DNA of 64,000 nt from Pedobacter schmidteae (GTDB lineage Bacteria > Bacteroidota > Bacteroidia > Sphingobacteriales > Sphingobacteriaceae). Positions 20,706 to 31,982 of the stretch are shown here, in pieces (position 1 is the stretch's first letter; each line of letters begins with the position of its first letter). Under the pieces are notes generated by a model. That model made no database searches and was not told the DNA's origin. It saw only the letters and a list, made by a program, of their open reading frames with translations. The position numbers were made by a program, and so were the translations under genes. The stretch lies in assembly GCA_945901155.1 (NCBI GenBank), contig CAMDKO010000001.1:32948-96947 (forward strand), read 5' to 3'.

Positions 20706-22706
20706 TTATTCTTCTGTGCTTTGAACTGCATCAGTACTAGCTACTGCGGCATTATCTTCAGTTTTCTTTGCTTTTTTGGCTTTGCTTTCTGCACCTTCCA
20801 TCTTCTCTTTCAATTGTGCTAATACACCAAGATCACCTAAAGTAGACTTCTCAACAGACTCTTTTACCTTTTTAACGGCAGTAGTAAAAGCTTTTGCTTC
20901 TTTCTTTTTAGCGTTGAATTCTTCTTTGCGTTCTTCAGCTTTTGCTTCTTCCCAAATACGGGCATGAGAAACTACGATACGTTTAGAATCTTTATTGAAT
21001 TCAATGATTCTGAATTCAGCAGTCTCTTCCATTTTTACAGAAGATCCATCTTCTTTTACCATGTGTTTAGTTGGAGCAAATCCTTCAACACCGTATGGTA
21101 ATGCAACGATAGCACCTTTGTCTGTAACCTTTAAGACAGTTCCTTCATGTATTGAGTCAATAGTGAATACAGTTTCGAAAGTTTCCCAAGGGTTTTCTTC
21201 TAACTGTTTGTGGCCTAAGCTCAGTTTACGGTTAGCCTCGTCAAGTTCTAAGACTACCACATCAAGTTCTTCACTTACTTTAGTGAATTCATTTGGATGG
21301 TTTACTTTCTTAGACCATGAAAGGTCAGAAATATGAATTAATCCGTCAATTCCTTCTTCGATCTCAACAAATACCCCAAAATTGGTCATGTTCTTAACAA
21401 CAGCTTTGTGCTTGCTACCGATAGGATAGCGCTCAGCGATGTTCTTCCATGGATCTGGAGTAAGTTGTTTGATACCAAGACTCATTTTGCGCTCGTTACG
21501 ATCTAATGTCAATACCTGAGCTTCAACTTCATCGCTAACTTTCAGGAATTCCTGAGGATTACGAAGATTTTGAGACCATGACATTTCAGATACGTGAATC
21601 AAACCTTCAACACCTGGGGTGATTTCAAGGAATGCTCCGTAATCTGCAACCGTAACAATTCTGCCTTTAACTTTAGATCCGATCTCTAAGGTTGTATCTA
21701 ATGCTTCCCAAGGATGAGGAGTTAATTGTTTTAAACCTAATGCGATACGTTTTTTCTCATCATCAAAGTCTAAAACAACAACATTGATCTTTTGATCAAG
21801 GTTTAATACCTCACGAGGATGCTCTATGCGGCCCCATGAAATATCAGTTATGTGTAATAAACCGTCTACGCCACCAAGGTCAATAAACACACCAAAATCA
21901 GTAATGTTTTTAACTGTACCCTCAAGTACTTGTCCTTTTTCCAGTTTTGCAACGATTTCAGTTTTTTGATTTTCTAAATCGTCTTCAATAAGAACTTTAT
22001 GTGATACTACAACGTTTTTGAACTCGTGATTGATTTTAACAACCTTGAATTCCATTGTTTTACCTACATAGACATCATAATCACGAATAGGTTTAATGTC
22101 AATCTGCGATCCAGGAAGGAAAGCTTCAACACCCATAATGTCCACAATTAATCCACCTTTTGTACGACTCTTAACAAAACCAGTAATGATTTTGTCTTGA
22201 TCTAAAGCTTCATTGATAGTTTCCCATGAACGCTGAGTTTTTGCACGCTTACGAGATAATACTAACTGTCCGTTAGCATCTTCTTGTGATTCTACAAATA
22301 CGTCAACTGAATCACCAACCTTAAGTTCAGGTGTATCACGGAATTCTGATAATGATACTAAACCGTCAGATTTAAACCCAATGTTTAATACCACATCTTT
22401 GTTATTGATCGATACAACAATACCCGAGATAATCTCGCCTTTGTTAATCGAATTGAAAGTTCCTGCATACATTTCTTCAAACTTTTCACGGTCTGCAGCA
22501 CTGTAATTTCCGAAACCTTTATCATCCGCATCCCAGTCAAAATCGCCGGTAGGGGTGATTAATGTTTTTGATTTGATCTCTTCGATCGACACTGAATCAG
22601 CTTCTGATTCAATGGTTTCCTTTTGTTTAACCGTAGTGGTTTCTTCGCCTTGAAGTTCAGCTTGTTTAGCAGTTAACTCCTTTTCAGCTTCTAGTTTTTT
22701 AGCCAT
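20706..22706 (-). CDS. rpsA: 30S ribosomal protein S1
   Basis: Multiple S1 domains (e.g. GVFIDLGGVDGLLHITDISWGRIEHP, GAFLEITPGVEGLIHVSEMSW). Confidence 0.96.
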   Translation of the reverse strand: MAKKLEAEKELTAKQAELQGEETTTVKQKETIESEADSVSIEEIKSKTLITPTGDFDWDADDKGFGNYSAADREKFEEMYAGTFNSINKGEIISGIVVSINNKDVVLNIGFKSDGLVSLSEFRDTPELKVGDSVDVFVESQEDANGQLVLSRKRAKTQRSWETINEALDQDKIITGFVKSRTKGGLIVDIMGVEAFLPGSQIDIKPIRDYDVYVGKTMEFKVVKINHEFKNVVVSHKVLIEDDLENQKTEIVAKLEKGQVLEGTVKNITDFGVFIDLGGVDGLLHITDISWGRIEHPREVLNLDQKINVVVLDFDDEKKRIALGLKQLTPHPWEALDTTLEIGSKVKGRIVTVADYGAFLEITPGVEGLIHVSEMSWSQNLRNPQEFLKVSDEVEAQVLTLDRNERKMSLGIKQLTPDPWKNIAERYPIGSKHKAVVKNMTNFGVFVEIEEGIDGLIHISDLSWSKKVNHPNEFTKVSEELDVVVLELDEANRKLSLGHKQLEENPWETFETVFTIDSIHEGTVLKVTDKGAIVALPYGVEGFAPTKHMVKEDGSSVKMEETAEFRIIEFNKDSKRIVVSHARIWEEAKAEERKEEFNAKKKEAKAFTTAVKKVKESVEKSTLGDLGVLAQLKEKMEGAESKAKKAKKTEDNAAVASTDAVQSTEE

Positions 22707-23022
22707 TAATTAATTTATCTCCTTTTTCCGATATTAAATCGGACTGCAAAGGTAGAAAAATTCATTTTTATTAAAAAACATTTTATGCTTTATTTTCAAT
22801 TAATTACATACAGAACTTGCTGATACTAATCAATTATTAAAAAAAGTATATTCATCTAGCATATTCGAACATTTTATACTGTGAATATGTATTCTAGAAG
22901 GTATTTTATGGATTCGTATAAGATGAAATTAATGAATCAATCATCCCATTTGATTAAATTAGAAGTGGTTAAATCATAAAAAGATGAAGATTATCATTCT
23001 GAGAAGTGTTTCAATGATTTAA

Positions 23023-23703
23023 TTATTTTTTCGTCAAGAGTGGTTTTAGATATCGCATAGCAAATTCCAGTTGCTGTGTTTCATCAATATGGCTATTGTC
23101 TAATACCACGGCATCTTCTGCCTTGATCAAAGGACTTTCCACTCTGGTGGTGTCTTGGTAGTCACGTTTGGCAAGATTTTCAAAGATATCTTCCATATTA
23201 ACCTTTTCACCCTTACTGATTAGTTCATTATATCTTCTTTCTGTCCTGATCTGAGGGTCAGCGGTCATGAATAATTTTAGATCTGCATTCGGGAATACTA
23301 CCGTTCCAATATCGCGTCCGTCCATAACAATATTGCCTGATCTGCCCATTCTTTGCTGTTGTTTCACCATTTCAATGCGAACATCTTTAATAGCACTAAC
23401 TGTACTTACTTTATCAGCAACAGGCATCTGACGTATTTCTTTCGAAACGTCTTCGTTATTCAGAGTAATTAATGTTTGATTATCTGATGTCTGAAAATCA
23501 ATCTGGATTTTACTTAATACATTTATTACCGATTCCTTATCCTTGAGATCAATGTTTTGCCTAAGAAAAAATAGGGTTACAGCCCTATACATTGCTCCGC
23601 TATCAATATAGATGAAGTTCAGTTTTTTGGCCAGGGCTTTAGCCAGGGTGCTTTTACCACATGAAGAATATCCGTCAATGGCTACAACAATATTTTTGCT
23701 CAT
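23023..23703 (-). CDS. cmk: Cytidylate kinase
   Basis: AIDGYSSCGKSTLAKALAK, IDSGAMYRAVTL, MDGRDIGTVVFPNA. Confidence 0.96.
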   Translation of the reverse strand: MSKNIVVAIDGYSSCGKSTLAKALAKKLNFIYIDSGAMYRAVTLFFLRQNIDLKDKESVINVLSKIQIDFQTSDNQTLITLNNEDVSKEIRQMPVADKVSTVSAIKDVRIEMVKQQQRMGRSGNIVMDGRDIGTVVFPNADLKLFMTADPQIRTERRYNELISKGEKVNMEDIFENLAKRDYQDTTRVESPLIKAEDAVVLDNSHIDETQQLEFAMRYLKPLLTKK

Positions 23704-23781
23704 CGCTACAAAAATAGGATTTGCATTGGATATCTTACAAAAGACTTTACATAGATTTTCTTATTTTTCTAATGATTATTT

Positions 23782-24198
23782 TTGTGCATGACATTTTCTA
23801 AACAGGAACTTTTGAAGGAAATAACATTCCGAACTTCAAGAAGCGGGGGTAAGGGTGGGCAGAATGTGAATAAAGTATCAAGCAAGGTTGAACTTAATAT
23901 AAATATAAGGACTTCGTCGTATTTTACTGAAGAAGAGAAGGACTTGTTAGTTCAAAAACTTTCCAACCGGATTAACTCAGAGGGAGTACTTCAGGTTGTT
24001 ACAGAAGAGGAGAGAAGCCAGTTGCATAATAAAGAAAAGAGTTTGGATAAGCTTATTGTTCTTCTAAAGAAGGCATTATACAGGCCAACGCCAAGAAAAA
24101 TAAGCAAACCCAAGAAATCAGCAATTGAAAAACGTTTAAAATTAAAGCAATTAACAGCTTTGAAAAAAATGAGCCGAAGGGGTAATTTTAATGATTAG
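23782..24198 (+). CDS. arfB: Alternative ribosome-rescue factor, peptidyl-tRNA hydrolase (ArfB/YaeJ family)
   Basis: RTSRSGGKGGQNVNKVSSKVEL GGQ motif and basic C-terminal tail. Confidence 0.92.
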   Translation: MCMTFSKQELLKEITFRTSRSGGKGGQNVNKVSSKVELNINIRTSSYFTEEEKDLLVQKLSNRINSEGVLQVVTEEERSQLHNKEKSLDKLIVLLKKALYRPTPRKISKPKKSAIEKRLKLKQLTALKKMSRRGNFND

Positions 24199-24215
24199 AT
24201 CAATACGGATCAGAT

Positions 24216-25181
24216 CTAGTTCAATCTATAATAAAATGCAATAGAACCAAATTGATCTGACTTTGCTATGCTTTCCACTTCTCTGGTCTTTAAAATTATT
24301 GAAAAATCGGCCGTAAATCGTTTTTGCGAATAAATTGCACCTGCCTGCTGACTGAAAACAACTGGCTTTATATCAAATACCACAGGTCCTTTATCTTTTA
24401 TAAAGAGACCACCCTGAATGGTGGCATCGTATGCGATATAATTCAACATGGGTTTTGCATAAATGAAGAACTCTCTATTTTGTTGGTCCTTTTGAGCATT
24501 ATTATTTGAAAGCCTGCTTTGCAAACTTGCTGAATTATACAATGGGTTTATAGCTCCGGTACGGAACATGATACCAACACCGGCTCCTGAAAAAGTGTTT
24601 CCAATATTAATGTAAGTGTTAGCTGATAAATCAAGTTTGCCCGAGCTTGATCGATTTATTAAATAGTTATATTCTGCAGTTGCGTTTATCGCTAGTTCGT
24701 TTTTAACCTGCCACTGCCATCCACTAATCTCGTAAAACCCAAAACCATTGTGCATTAATTCTTGTGCTTCTTTTGCTAGAGCGGCTGGTCCAATGGTTCC
24801 AGACTGCACGCTTAGCCTTAAATTATTCTCTGAATTGTACAATAGATTAAGAGCGGCTCCGGCATGTAAATACCCTGCAAAGGGGCGGTCAACATATACA
24901 ATATCCAAGATACTTCCCGATTGAGGATTGTATATTTTTTGACCTGCTTCAAATTCAAGGATCATTTTATTGAGTTTTTTGTTTCTCAATGTGCTTTGAT
25001 CTATTGCAGTACGAAAGGTTAGTAATAAGCCGTTGGTATAATACCGGTCTTTTCCACTTGCAAGGTAGGAGTCGTTTTCACTTCTGAATCCGAATTCGCT
25101 TTTGTAAGTGTTAGTTTGGGCCTCTGAAAAAAAATGTGATAGACAAATGAAAAGAGTAAACAATACTATATTTTTTTTCAT
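24216..25181 (-). CDS. LpxR-family (DUF2219-like) outer-membrane lipid A deacylase-like protein
   Basis: SEFGFRSENDSYLASGKDRYYTNGLLLTFR motif, beta-barrel, signal peptide. Confidence 0.75.
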   Translation of the reverse strand: MKKNIVLFTLFICLSHFFSEAQTNTYKSEFGFRSENDSYLASGKDRYYTNGLLLTFRTAIDQSTLRNKKLNKMILEFEAGQKIYNPQSGSILDIVYVDRPFAGYLHAGAALNLLYNSENNLRLSVQSGTIGPAALAKEAQELMHNGFGFYEISGWQWQVKNELAINATAEYNYLINRSSSGKLDLSANTYINIGNTFSGAGVGIMFRTGAINPLYNSASLQSRLSNNNAQKDQQNREFFIYAKPMLNYIAYDATIQGGLFIKDKGPVVFDIKPVVFSQQAGAIYSQKRFTADFSIILKTREVESIAKSDQFGSIAFYYRLN

Positions 25182-25246
25182 TTATTCTACAAGTAAGTAA
25201 GGTTTATTTGAAAATTCAATCTGTCAAACTATGCATTTTTTCAGCA

Positions 25247-25762
25247 TTAAAAACTATAACCCAGACTTAATCCTGCATAATAAGGAATAAAAAAATTCTT
25301 GTTAAAAATTGGAGTGAGTCCCGCCCTGAAAGAAAATCCTCGATCAATAGGTTGAAGTCTGTAAGAAAAACTCATAGTCCCTATAATATTACTGTTGTTT
25401 TCATTAAATAAAAATGAGTTATCATTGCCACTAGTAGCTAGGAGTGTAGCACCTAGACCGATCTCAAAAAATTGTCTTCCCTTTCCAAGCAGGTAGTTCA
25501 GCGATAAAGGCACGGTGCTTGCATTATCGCCTCCTATAGAGATATAACCAATTCCTGCTCTGCCGCCAAGGCCATCTCTGCGTTTAGAAAAACGAGAGTC
25601 GTAATTGGCGGTAAATAACAATCCTTGACCGCCTAGCTCAACGAATACATTTTGTGCTCTTTTTCCGTTTTCTGAAGAAGTTGAACCGGATTCCTGACCT
25701 TTTACAAGGACGCTTAAAAACAGCAAGACAAGGGTAAATAATGCAGTATATTTTGTTTTCAT
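25247..25762 (-). CDS. Outer-membrane beta-barrel protein, unknown function
   Basis: Signal peptide; ends PYYAGLSLGYSF; repeated amphipathic strands. Confidence 0.6.
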   Translation of the reverse strand: MKTKYTALFTLVLLFLSVLVKGQESGSTSSENGKRAQNVFVELGGQGLLFTANYDSRFSKRRDGLGGRAGIGYISIGGDNASTVPLSLNYLLGKGRQFFEIGLGATLLATSGNDNSFLFNENNSNIIGTMSFSYRLQPIDRGFSFRAGLTPIFNKNFFIPYYAGLSLGYSF

Positions 25763-25837
25763 CTAATTTTTATTTAGGATATACTAAACCTAATTAATAT
25801 TATCGATAAAATACTGCCTATATTATAATACTTTAGC

Positions 25838-28315
25838 TTAATGTACTGCAGCGGACTCAGGTTTTCTTACTATTAAATCTATAGCATCTTTTACTTTGTC
25901 TTTGCTTAGCGCAATCTCTATAACTTCTTTCATTTCGCTAACATAATGGAAGGATAGATCTTTAATATAATCCTCTTTAATTTCTAGAATATCTTTCATA
26001 TTAGATTTTGATAGAATTATATCCTTAATATTTGCTCTTTTTGCGGCTAGAATTTTTTCCTTAATTCCCCCCACAGGCAATACCTTCCCACGAAGTGTGA
26101 TCTCTCCGGTCATAGCCAGGTGAGGTTTAACTTTACGTTGGGTAAATGCAGATGTCAAAGCTGTTAACATGGTAATTCCCGCTGATGGTCCATCTTTTGG
26201 TGTTGCACCTGCTGGAACGTGTACATGTACATCCCATTGATCAAACACGCGGAAATCAATATTAAATTTGGAGGCATTGGCACGTAAATAAGCCATGGCT
26301 ATTGTTGCGGACTCTTTCATTACGTCTCCAAGATTACCGGTAAGTGACAATTTCCCTTTACCCGGGCTTAAACTTGCTTCGATAAACAGGATATCTCCTC
26401 CTACCTGCGTCCAGGCTAGTCCGGTAACTACCCCTGCAACCTCATTCCCTTCATACAAGTCTTTATCATATATTGGTGGGCCAAGAATAGTTTCTACATC
26501 TGCCTTGCTTACAGAAGGACTGTATTCTACTTCCATTACGATTTTAGTTGCAATTCCACGAACCAGCGATCCGATTTTTTTCTCAAGCCCTCTAACCCCT
26601 GATTCACGGGTATAATCTTCAATGACTTTTTCAATAGCATTAGTTTTTAGAGAAATATCTTTAGATTTAATTCCATGCTGCTCACGTTGTTTTGGTAGTA
26701 AATGTCTTTTGGCAATTTCAATTTTCTCTTCAATAGTATAGCCACTTACTTCAATAATCTCCATTCTGTCTAATAATGCCGGTTGTATAGAGCTCAATGA
26801 ATTTGCTGTAGCAATAAACATCACGCTCGACAGATCATAATCTACCTCCACATAATGGTCATAAAATGCATTGTTTTGTTCAGGATCAAGCACTTCAAGC
26901 AGGGCAGAGGATGGATCTCCCCTAAAATCATTTCCAACCTTATCTATTTCATCAAGAACAAAAACAGGGTTTGAGCTGCCTGCCTTTTTTATAGACTGGA
27001 TAATCCTTCCGGGCATGGCGCCAATATAGGTTTTGCGATGCCCTCTGATTTCTGCCTCATCTCTTATTCCACCTAAAGCCATTCTGACATATTTTCTGCC
27101 CAATGCTTTGGCAACAGATTTCCCCAAGGATGTTTTTCCAACCCCTGGAGGGCCAACCAAACAAAGTATTGGGGCCTTCATGTTATGCTTTAGTTTTAAA
27201 ACGGCCAGGTATTCAATGATCCGCTGTTTTACTTTTTCTAGGCCGTAATGATCTTTTTCAAGTACTTTTTCGGCTCTTTTTAAATCAAAATTATCTTTGG
27301 TGAAATCATTCCATGGTAGATCCAGAAGTAATTCCAGATAGTTGATTTGAATAGAATAATCAGCTGCTGCAGGGTTCATTCTAGATAATTTTTCAATTTC
27401 CTTGTTAAAATGAGTGGCTGCGTCTTTACTCCATTTTTTTCTAGTAGCTCTTGATCTTAAATTTTCTATTTCCAAATCGGGCGAGTTTCCACCTAGCTCC
27501 TCTTGAATAGTTTTTAATTGCTGATTTAGAAAATAATCTCTTTGCTGTTTATCTAGATCAACTCTAACTTTTGATTGAATCTGATTTTTGAGCTCCTGCA
27601 TTTGAAGTTCTTGTGTTAAATGGCCTAAAACCATTTTTGCACGCTCATGCAGGTTGACAACCTCCAGCATTTGCTGTTTCGAGGCCACATCTGCATTCAT
27701 GTTAGAAGAGATAAAATTGATCAGGAACGATGAACTTTCAATGTTTTTTATTGCTATACCGGCCTCGCTCGGAATATTAGGAGAAAGTTGTATAATTTCC
27801 ATAGCCATCTCCTTAATTGAAGCCATAAGTGCTTTAAACTCTTTGTCAGTTTTTGGGCGAACTTCTTCAAATTTATGGATGCTTGACTTGATGTATGGGT
27901 CGCTTTGGACCTCTTCATTGAGTCGGAAACGCTGTTTGCCCTGAATGATTACGGTTGTATTTCCATCAGGCATTTGTAACATCTTAATAATAAGCGCTAC
28001 GGTTCCAATCTGATTTAATTGTTCAAAAGTTGGGTCTTCAATAGCCACATCACGCTGAGAAACAACCCCGATGATTCTGTCGCCACGATAGGCATCTTTT
28101 ATTAATTTGATGGATTTATCTCTTCCAACTGTTATTGGAATAACAACACCAGGAAATAAAACGGTATTTCTTAAAGGCAGAATCGACAAAATGTCGGGTG
28201 TCTGTTCATTGTTCATTTCCTCCTCGTCCTCTTGAGACATCAGTGGAAAGAACTCAGTATCTTCATTTATTAAGGGCAAAGCACGGTTAAAGTCAAAGTT
28301 GTCGTAGTTACTCAT
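25838..28315 (-). CDS. lon: ATP-dependent protease Lon
   Basis: [31 protein letters not shown] Walker [15 protein letters not shown] catalytic Ser. Confidence 0.98.
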   Translation of the reverse strand: MSNYDNFDFNRALPLINEDTEFFPLMSQEDEEEMNNEQTPDILSILPLRNTVLFPGVVIPITVGRDKSIKLIKDAYRGDRIIGVVSQRDVAIEDPTFEQLNQIGTVALIIKMLQMPDGNTTVIIQGKQRFRLNEEVQSDPYIKSSIHKFEEVRPKTDKEFKALMASIKEMAMEIIQLSPNIPSEAGIAIKNIESSSFLINFISSNMNADVASKQQMLEVVNLHERAKMVLGHLTQELQMQELKNQIQSKVRVDLDKQQRDYFLNQQLKTIQEELGGNSPDLEIENLRSRATRKKWSKDAATHFNKEIEKLSRMNPAAADYSIQINYLELLLDLPWNDFTKDNFDLKRAEKVLEKDHYGLEKVKQRIIEYLAVLKLKHNMKAPILCLVGPPGVGKTSLGKSVAKALGRKYVRMALGGIRDEAEIRGHRKTYIGAMPGRIIQSIKKAGSSNPVFVLDEIDKVGNDFRGDPSSALLEVLDPEQNNAFYDHYVEVDYDLSSVMFIATANSLSSIQPALLDRMEIIEVSGYTIEEKIEIAKRHLLPKQREQHGIKSKDISLKTNAIEKVIEDYTRESGVRGLEKKIGSLVRGIATKIVMEVEYSPSVSKADVETILGPPIYDKDLYEGNEVAGVVTGLAWTQVGGDILFIEASLSPGKGKLSLTGNLGDVMKESATIAMAYLRANASKFNIDFRVFDQWDVHVHVPAGATPKDGPSAGITMLTALTSAFTQRKVKPHLAMTGEITLRGKVLPVGGIKEKILAAKRANIKDIILSKSNMKDILEIKEDYIKDLSFHYVSEMKEVIEIALSKDKVKDAIDLIVRKPESAAVH

Positions 28316-28634
28316 CTATATCTTTATAACGTCATAATGACAGTTGATTTTTTTTTCAGGCTTTTAAATAGCCTGAATATTAAATTGCAAGGTATGTGCC
28401 AATTCTCATTCTTGATTGAAATAGTCAGTTTCAATTATTTTTACCGACAATTCTACCGTTAATTTTACTCTTGTAATTGACAGCAAACAATCAAAGGTTT
28501 CCTTTTTCTGTTAATAAATGACATGACGAAATCAGTGATCATACTGAAAAAGCTAAGCCTTTACTTTATTTCAAATAACAATTTCTTTTTTCTTCTGTTT
28601 TATAAATTTGTACATTTAAAATAATATTTACGAT

Positions 28635-29288
28635 ATGTCGTTCTTAAATCAAAATAATTTTCCCCCAATTCAAATGAGATTATTCTTAGGTTTATTTTTA
28701 ATGCTTTTAACTGCGAATATTGTATTCGCTCAAACATCCTACCATAAAATGGGGCAAAAAGCCCTGATTGACGGAAATTTTAAAGCAGCTGTTTCAAATC
28801 TTGAAAAGGCTCTTTCTACAGATTCTACAGATGTAAATACGCTGTATATGCTGGGATATTCATATTATCATTCTGCCAGTTATAAATTAGCCGTAAATAC
28901 CTTCAATCGGGTTATTTCACTAAAACCTAGTGAGAATAGTGCTTATTACTACAGAGGTAAAGCTAGAAATATCATGGCAAATGACACAAAAGGTATTTCA
29001 AATACAGATCGTGAAAAATTGCTTCTTTCATCTATAAAAGATTTTTCTCGTGCCATTGAATTAAATGCTGAAGATGTTAAACTTTATCAAAACAGAGCAG
29101 TTGCCTATAGAGATTACGGGGTACTAAAAGGCCAAAAAATTCCAAATTTTTACGATAAAAATAAAGCTACAAGCTCATTCAGGGCTTGTATTTCTGATTT
29201 TGAAAAAGTATTGTCAATTACTCCTGATCGAAGAGATATTATAACCCAATTAGCAGATGCAAAATCATATATGCAAAATTTGAAATAA
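28635..29288 (+). CDS. Tetratricopeptide-repeat protein with signal peptide
   Basis: TPR units: GQKALIDGNFKAAVSNLEKALSTDSTDVNTLYMLGYSYYHSASYKLAVNTFNRVISLKPSENSAYYYRGKA. Confidence 0.85.
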   Translation: MSFLNQNNFPPIQMRLFLGLFLMLLTANIVFAQTSYHKMGQKALIDGNFKAAVSNLEKALSTDSTDVNTLYMLGYSYYHSASYKLAVNTFNRVISLKPSENSAYYYRGKARNIMANDTKGISNTDREKLLLSSIKDFSRAIELNAEDVKLYQNRAVAYRDYGVLKGQKIPNFYDKNKATSSFRACISDFEKVLSITPDRRDIITQLADAKSYMQNLK

Positions 29289-29309
29289 TTCTTCTGAAAT
29301 TTTTCTTTG

Positions 29310-29332
29310 AAACCCGGCTTTGTCCGGGTTTT
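29310..29332 (+). terminator. Intrinsic terminator after TPR gene
   Basis: AAACCCGG-ctttgt-CCGGGTTTTC followed by T-run. Confidence 0.85.
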
Positions 29333-29377
29333 CTTTTTAGAGAATATTTAAAGATATTAGACTATACAAATAACTCA

Positions 29378-29728
29378 ATGATTAGCTCAATTAGAAAATT
29401 TGAAAATCTACACATCGCCTGTTGGCTTATTAAAGATACCTGCTGGGTGATGGATATTCGTGTGTTGGGAATTATAATGATATTTCCTACTCTTTTCTTG
29501 GCTTTTTACATTACCTACAAGTTTAGAAAGCTATTGGCTGAATTGTACCATAATTTGGCGGTTTGCTTTTGGATAATGGCCAATACCGTTTGGATGATCG
29601 GAGAATTTTACTTTGATGATGCTTTTAGGCCTTATTCAATTGTGTTTTTTATTGCCGGACTTCTGTTGATTATTTATTTCTATCTTTTTGTTTATAAAAA
29701 ACTAAAAAGCGATCCCGAAATAGGATAG
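29378..29728 (+). CDS. Hypothetical small integral membrane protein
   Basis: 116 aa, about 3-4 TM, Trp-rich. Confidence 0.6.
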   Translation: MISSIRKFENLHIACWLIKDTCWVMDIRVLGIIMIFPTLFLAFYITYKFRKLLAELYHNLAVCFWIMANTVWMIGEFYFDDAFRPYSIVFFIAGLLLIIYFYLFVYKKLKSDPEIG

Positions 29729-29756
29729 TCTGATTTAAATAAAACTCTTTTTTGCT

Positions 29757-30284
29757 TTATTTTTTTATCTCAGCTCTGATTAGATACTTGTTTTTACCTA
29801 GAAGTATTACTTTTTGGTATTTGTCAATGCTATAAGCTGAGTCTGGAATATAAATCAGTGTTTCTGTTGACTCATAAAGATAGTTTTTACTGCTGTTTTT
29901 GATCAGAATATGCTTGGTTTTACCATTTGAATCCATTTTGATCCGAATCTCTCTGGTGCGCAAATTAGTATCAATAGCGAAATATGCTATAGAGCTACTA
30001 TCTTTTATGATTTTGTAACTATCCTTCCAGGCGGCCTTATTGATATCAGATCCTGTAAAAAGGCTTAGCTCATTTTTCCAGTCAATTTGAACCCCTGCTT
30101 TTGTTTCTGAAAGCTCATTTTGAGTGATGGTTTTATCTACAACAGACTCATTCTTGTTTAACCGAATTACTTCAGAATCGAAAAAACCTTTAATATCCTC
30201 AAAAGGAGCTTTAAAAGACTGCTCTGCTGCCGGTTTGCAGGAGGCCAGAATTAAAAACATCCAGAAAATTGAACGGTTTCTCAT
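29757..30284 (-). CDS. Hypothetical lipoprotein
   Basis: Lipobox FLILASC; start overlaps the gpmI stop (TAATG). Confidence 0.6.
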   Translation of the reverse strand: MRNRSIFWMFLILASCKPAAEQSFKAPFEDIKGFFDSEVIRLNKNESVVDKTITQNELSETKAGVQIDWKNELSLFTGSDINKAAWKDSYKIIKDSSSIAYFAIDTNLRTREIRIKMDSNGKTKHILIKNSSKNYLYESTETLIYIPDSAYSIDKYQKVILLGKNKYLIRAEIKK

Positions 30285-31807
30285 TAGGATACTAGTATGC
30301 TACCAGTCATGATTTCAGGAGCTGAAATATTCATGAGTTTAAGTATTGTTGGAGCAACATCGCCCAGCTTTCCGTCATGAATATGCTTGTGCTCCTTATC
30401 TATGAGTATACAAGGCACTAAGTTTGTTGTATGTGCGGTATTTGGAGAGCCATCTGAATTAATCATGTAATCTGCATTGCCATGATCAGCCAGAATGATG
30501 AATGAATATCCATTTTTCACTCCGCATTCAACCACTTTCTGCAGACATAGGTCTACCGTTTCAACAGCTTTGACTACTGCATTAAAAACTCCCGTATGTC
30601 CAACCATATCAGGATTTGCGAAGTTCAAACAAACAAAATCAGGCCATCCATTTTCAAGTTCTGTACATATTGCATCAGCGATTTGTTTGGCACTCATTTC
30701 AGGTTGAAGATCATAAGTGGCAACTTTTGGAGAAGGAATAAGTATCCTTTTTTCATTGTTAAACTCTTTTTCTCTTCCTCCAGAAAAGAAAAAAGTAACA
30801 TGAGGGTACTTTTCAGTCTCTGCAATACGAACCTGATTTTTATTATTTTTTTCAAGTACAGCGCCTAAAGTATCATTCAGGTCATCTTTAGTAAATATGA
30901 TATGAACATTTTTAAAGGTTTCATCATAACTAGTCATGGTGACATAGTACAGATTCAAAGGTTTCATTTCAAACTCGGGAAATGCCTGCTGAGTTAAAAC
31001 TGTGCTAATTTCCCTTCCTCTATCTGTGCGGAAATTGAAACAAATTACAACATCTCCTTCTTCAATTTTTCCGATTGGGAGACCATCATTATCAATTTTT
31101 ACAATGGGTTGGATAAATTCATCACTTACGCCTTGCTCATATGAATTCTGTATACTGTCAGAAATATCATTGCTTGGATTTCCCACACTATGAACCATTA
31201 GGTCATAAGCTAATTTAACGCGTTCCCAGCGATTATCTCGGTCCATGGCAAAATAACGACCTATAGCAGATGCAATTGTAACTGATGAACCCTGCAAATG
31301 ATCTTCCAGCTCCATGACGAATCGGAGACCTGAATTAGGGTCAGTATCACGACCATCCATAAAGGCATGAATGAATATATTTTTAACCTGATTAGATTTG
31401 GCGGCATCGCATAAACCTTTCAAATGATCGATATGAGAGTGCACTCCTCCATTTGATAATAGCCCAATAAAGTGTACATTTTTATTTTCGAGCTTCGCAT
31501 AATCAAATGCTGATTTTAATTCTGGATGATTTTCGAGCTCATTATTTTTTACAGCTTTATTGATTCTTCCCAATTCCTGATAAACCACTCTGCCTGCACC
31601 CAAATTCATGTGTCCAACTTCGGAATTGCCCATTTGCCCATCAGGCAGTCCGACCGCTAGGCCAGAGGCCTCGAGTTTAGAATTTGGATAGTTTTTGATC
31701 AATTGATCGAAAAAAGGAGTATTTGCAGTATTTACTGCATCAGATTTATCATGTTTCCCGTAGCCCCATCCATCAAGAATAAGAAGAATTGCTTTTTTAT
31801 TTCCCAC
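30284..31807 (-). CDS. gpmI: 2,3-bisphosphoglycerate-independent phosphoglycerate mutase
   Basis: ILLILDGWGYG, GNSEVGHMNLGAGR, LADHGNADYM. Start refined to in-frame GTG at 31807. Confidence 0.95.
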   Translation of the reverse strand: MGNKKAILLILDGWGYGKHDKSDAVNTANTPFFDQLIKNYPNSKLEASGLAVGLPDGQMGNSEVGHMNLGAGRVVYQELGRINKAVKNNELENHPELKSAFDYAKLENKNVHFIGLLSNGGVHSHIDHLKGLCDAAKSNQVKNIFIHAFMDGRDTDPNSGLRFVMELEDHLQGSSVTIASAIGRYFAMDRDNRWERVKLAYDLMVHSVGNPSNDISDSIQNSYEQGVSDEFIQPIVKIDNDGLPIGKIEEGDVVICFNFRTDRGREISTVLTQQAFPEFEMKPLNLYYVTMTSYDETFKNVHIIFTKDDLNDTLGAVLEKNNKNQVRIAETEKYPHVTFFFSGGREKEFNNEKRILIPSPKVATYDLQPEMSAKQIADAICTELENGWPDFVCLNFANPDMVGHTGVFNAVVKAVETVDLCLQKVVECGVKNGYSFIILADHGNADYMINSDGSPNTAHTTNLVPCILIDKEHKHIHDGKLGDVAPTILKLMNISAPEIMTGSILVS

Positions 31808-31982
31808 AATGCAAATATACACTCACTGTTTAAAATAATTGCATTTTTGTGTTATAGAGTAATTGTTTCTGTATCTATATTAAAGGAATTAGAGCTTTTC
31901 TTTATAAAGCTGATCAGGATCGAATACAACAAAGAATAGATTTATTAATAAGTATTTCTATTTTTGGGCTCAGCTGATTTAA

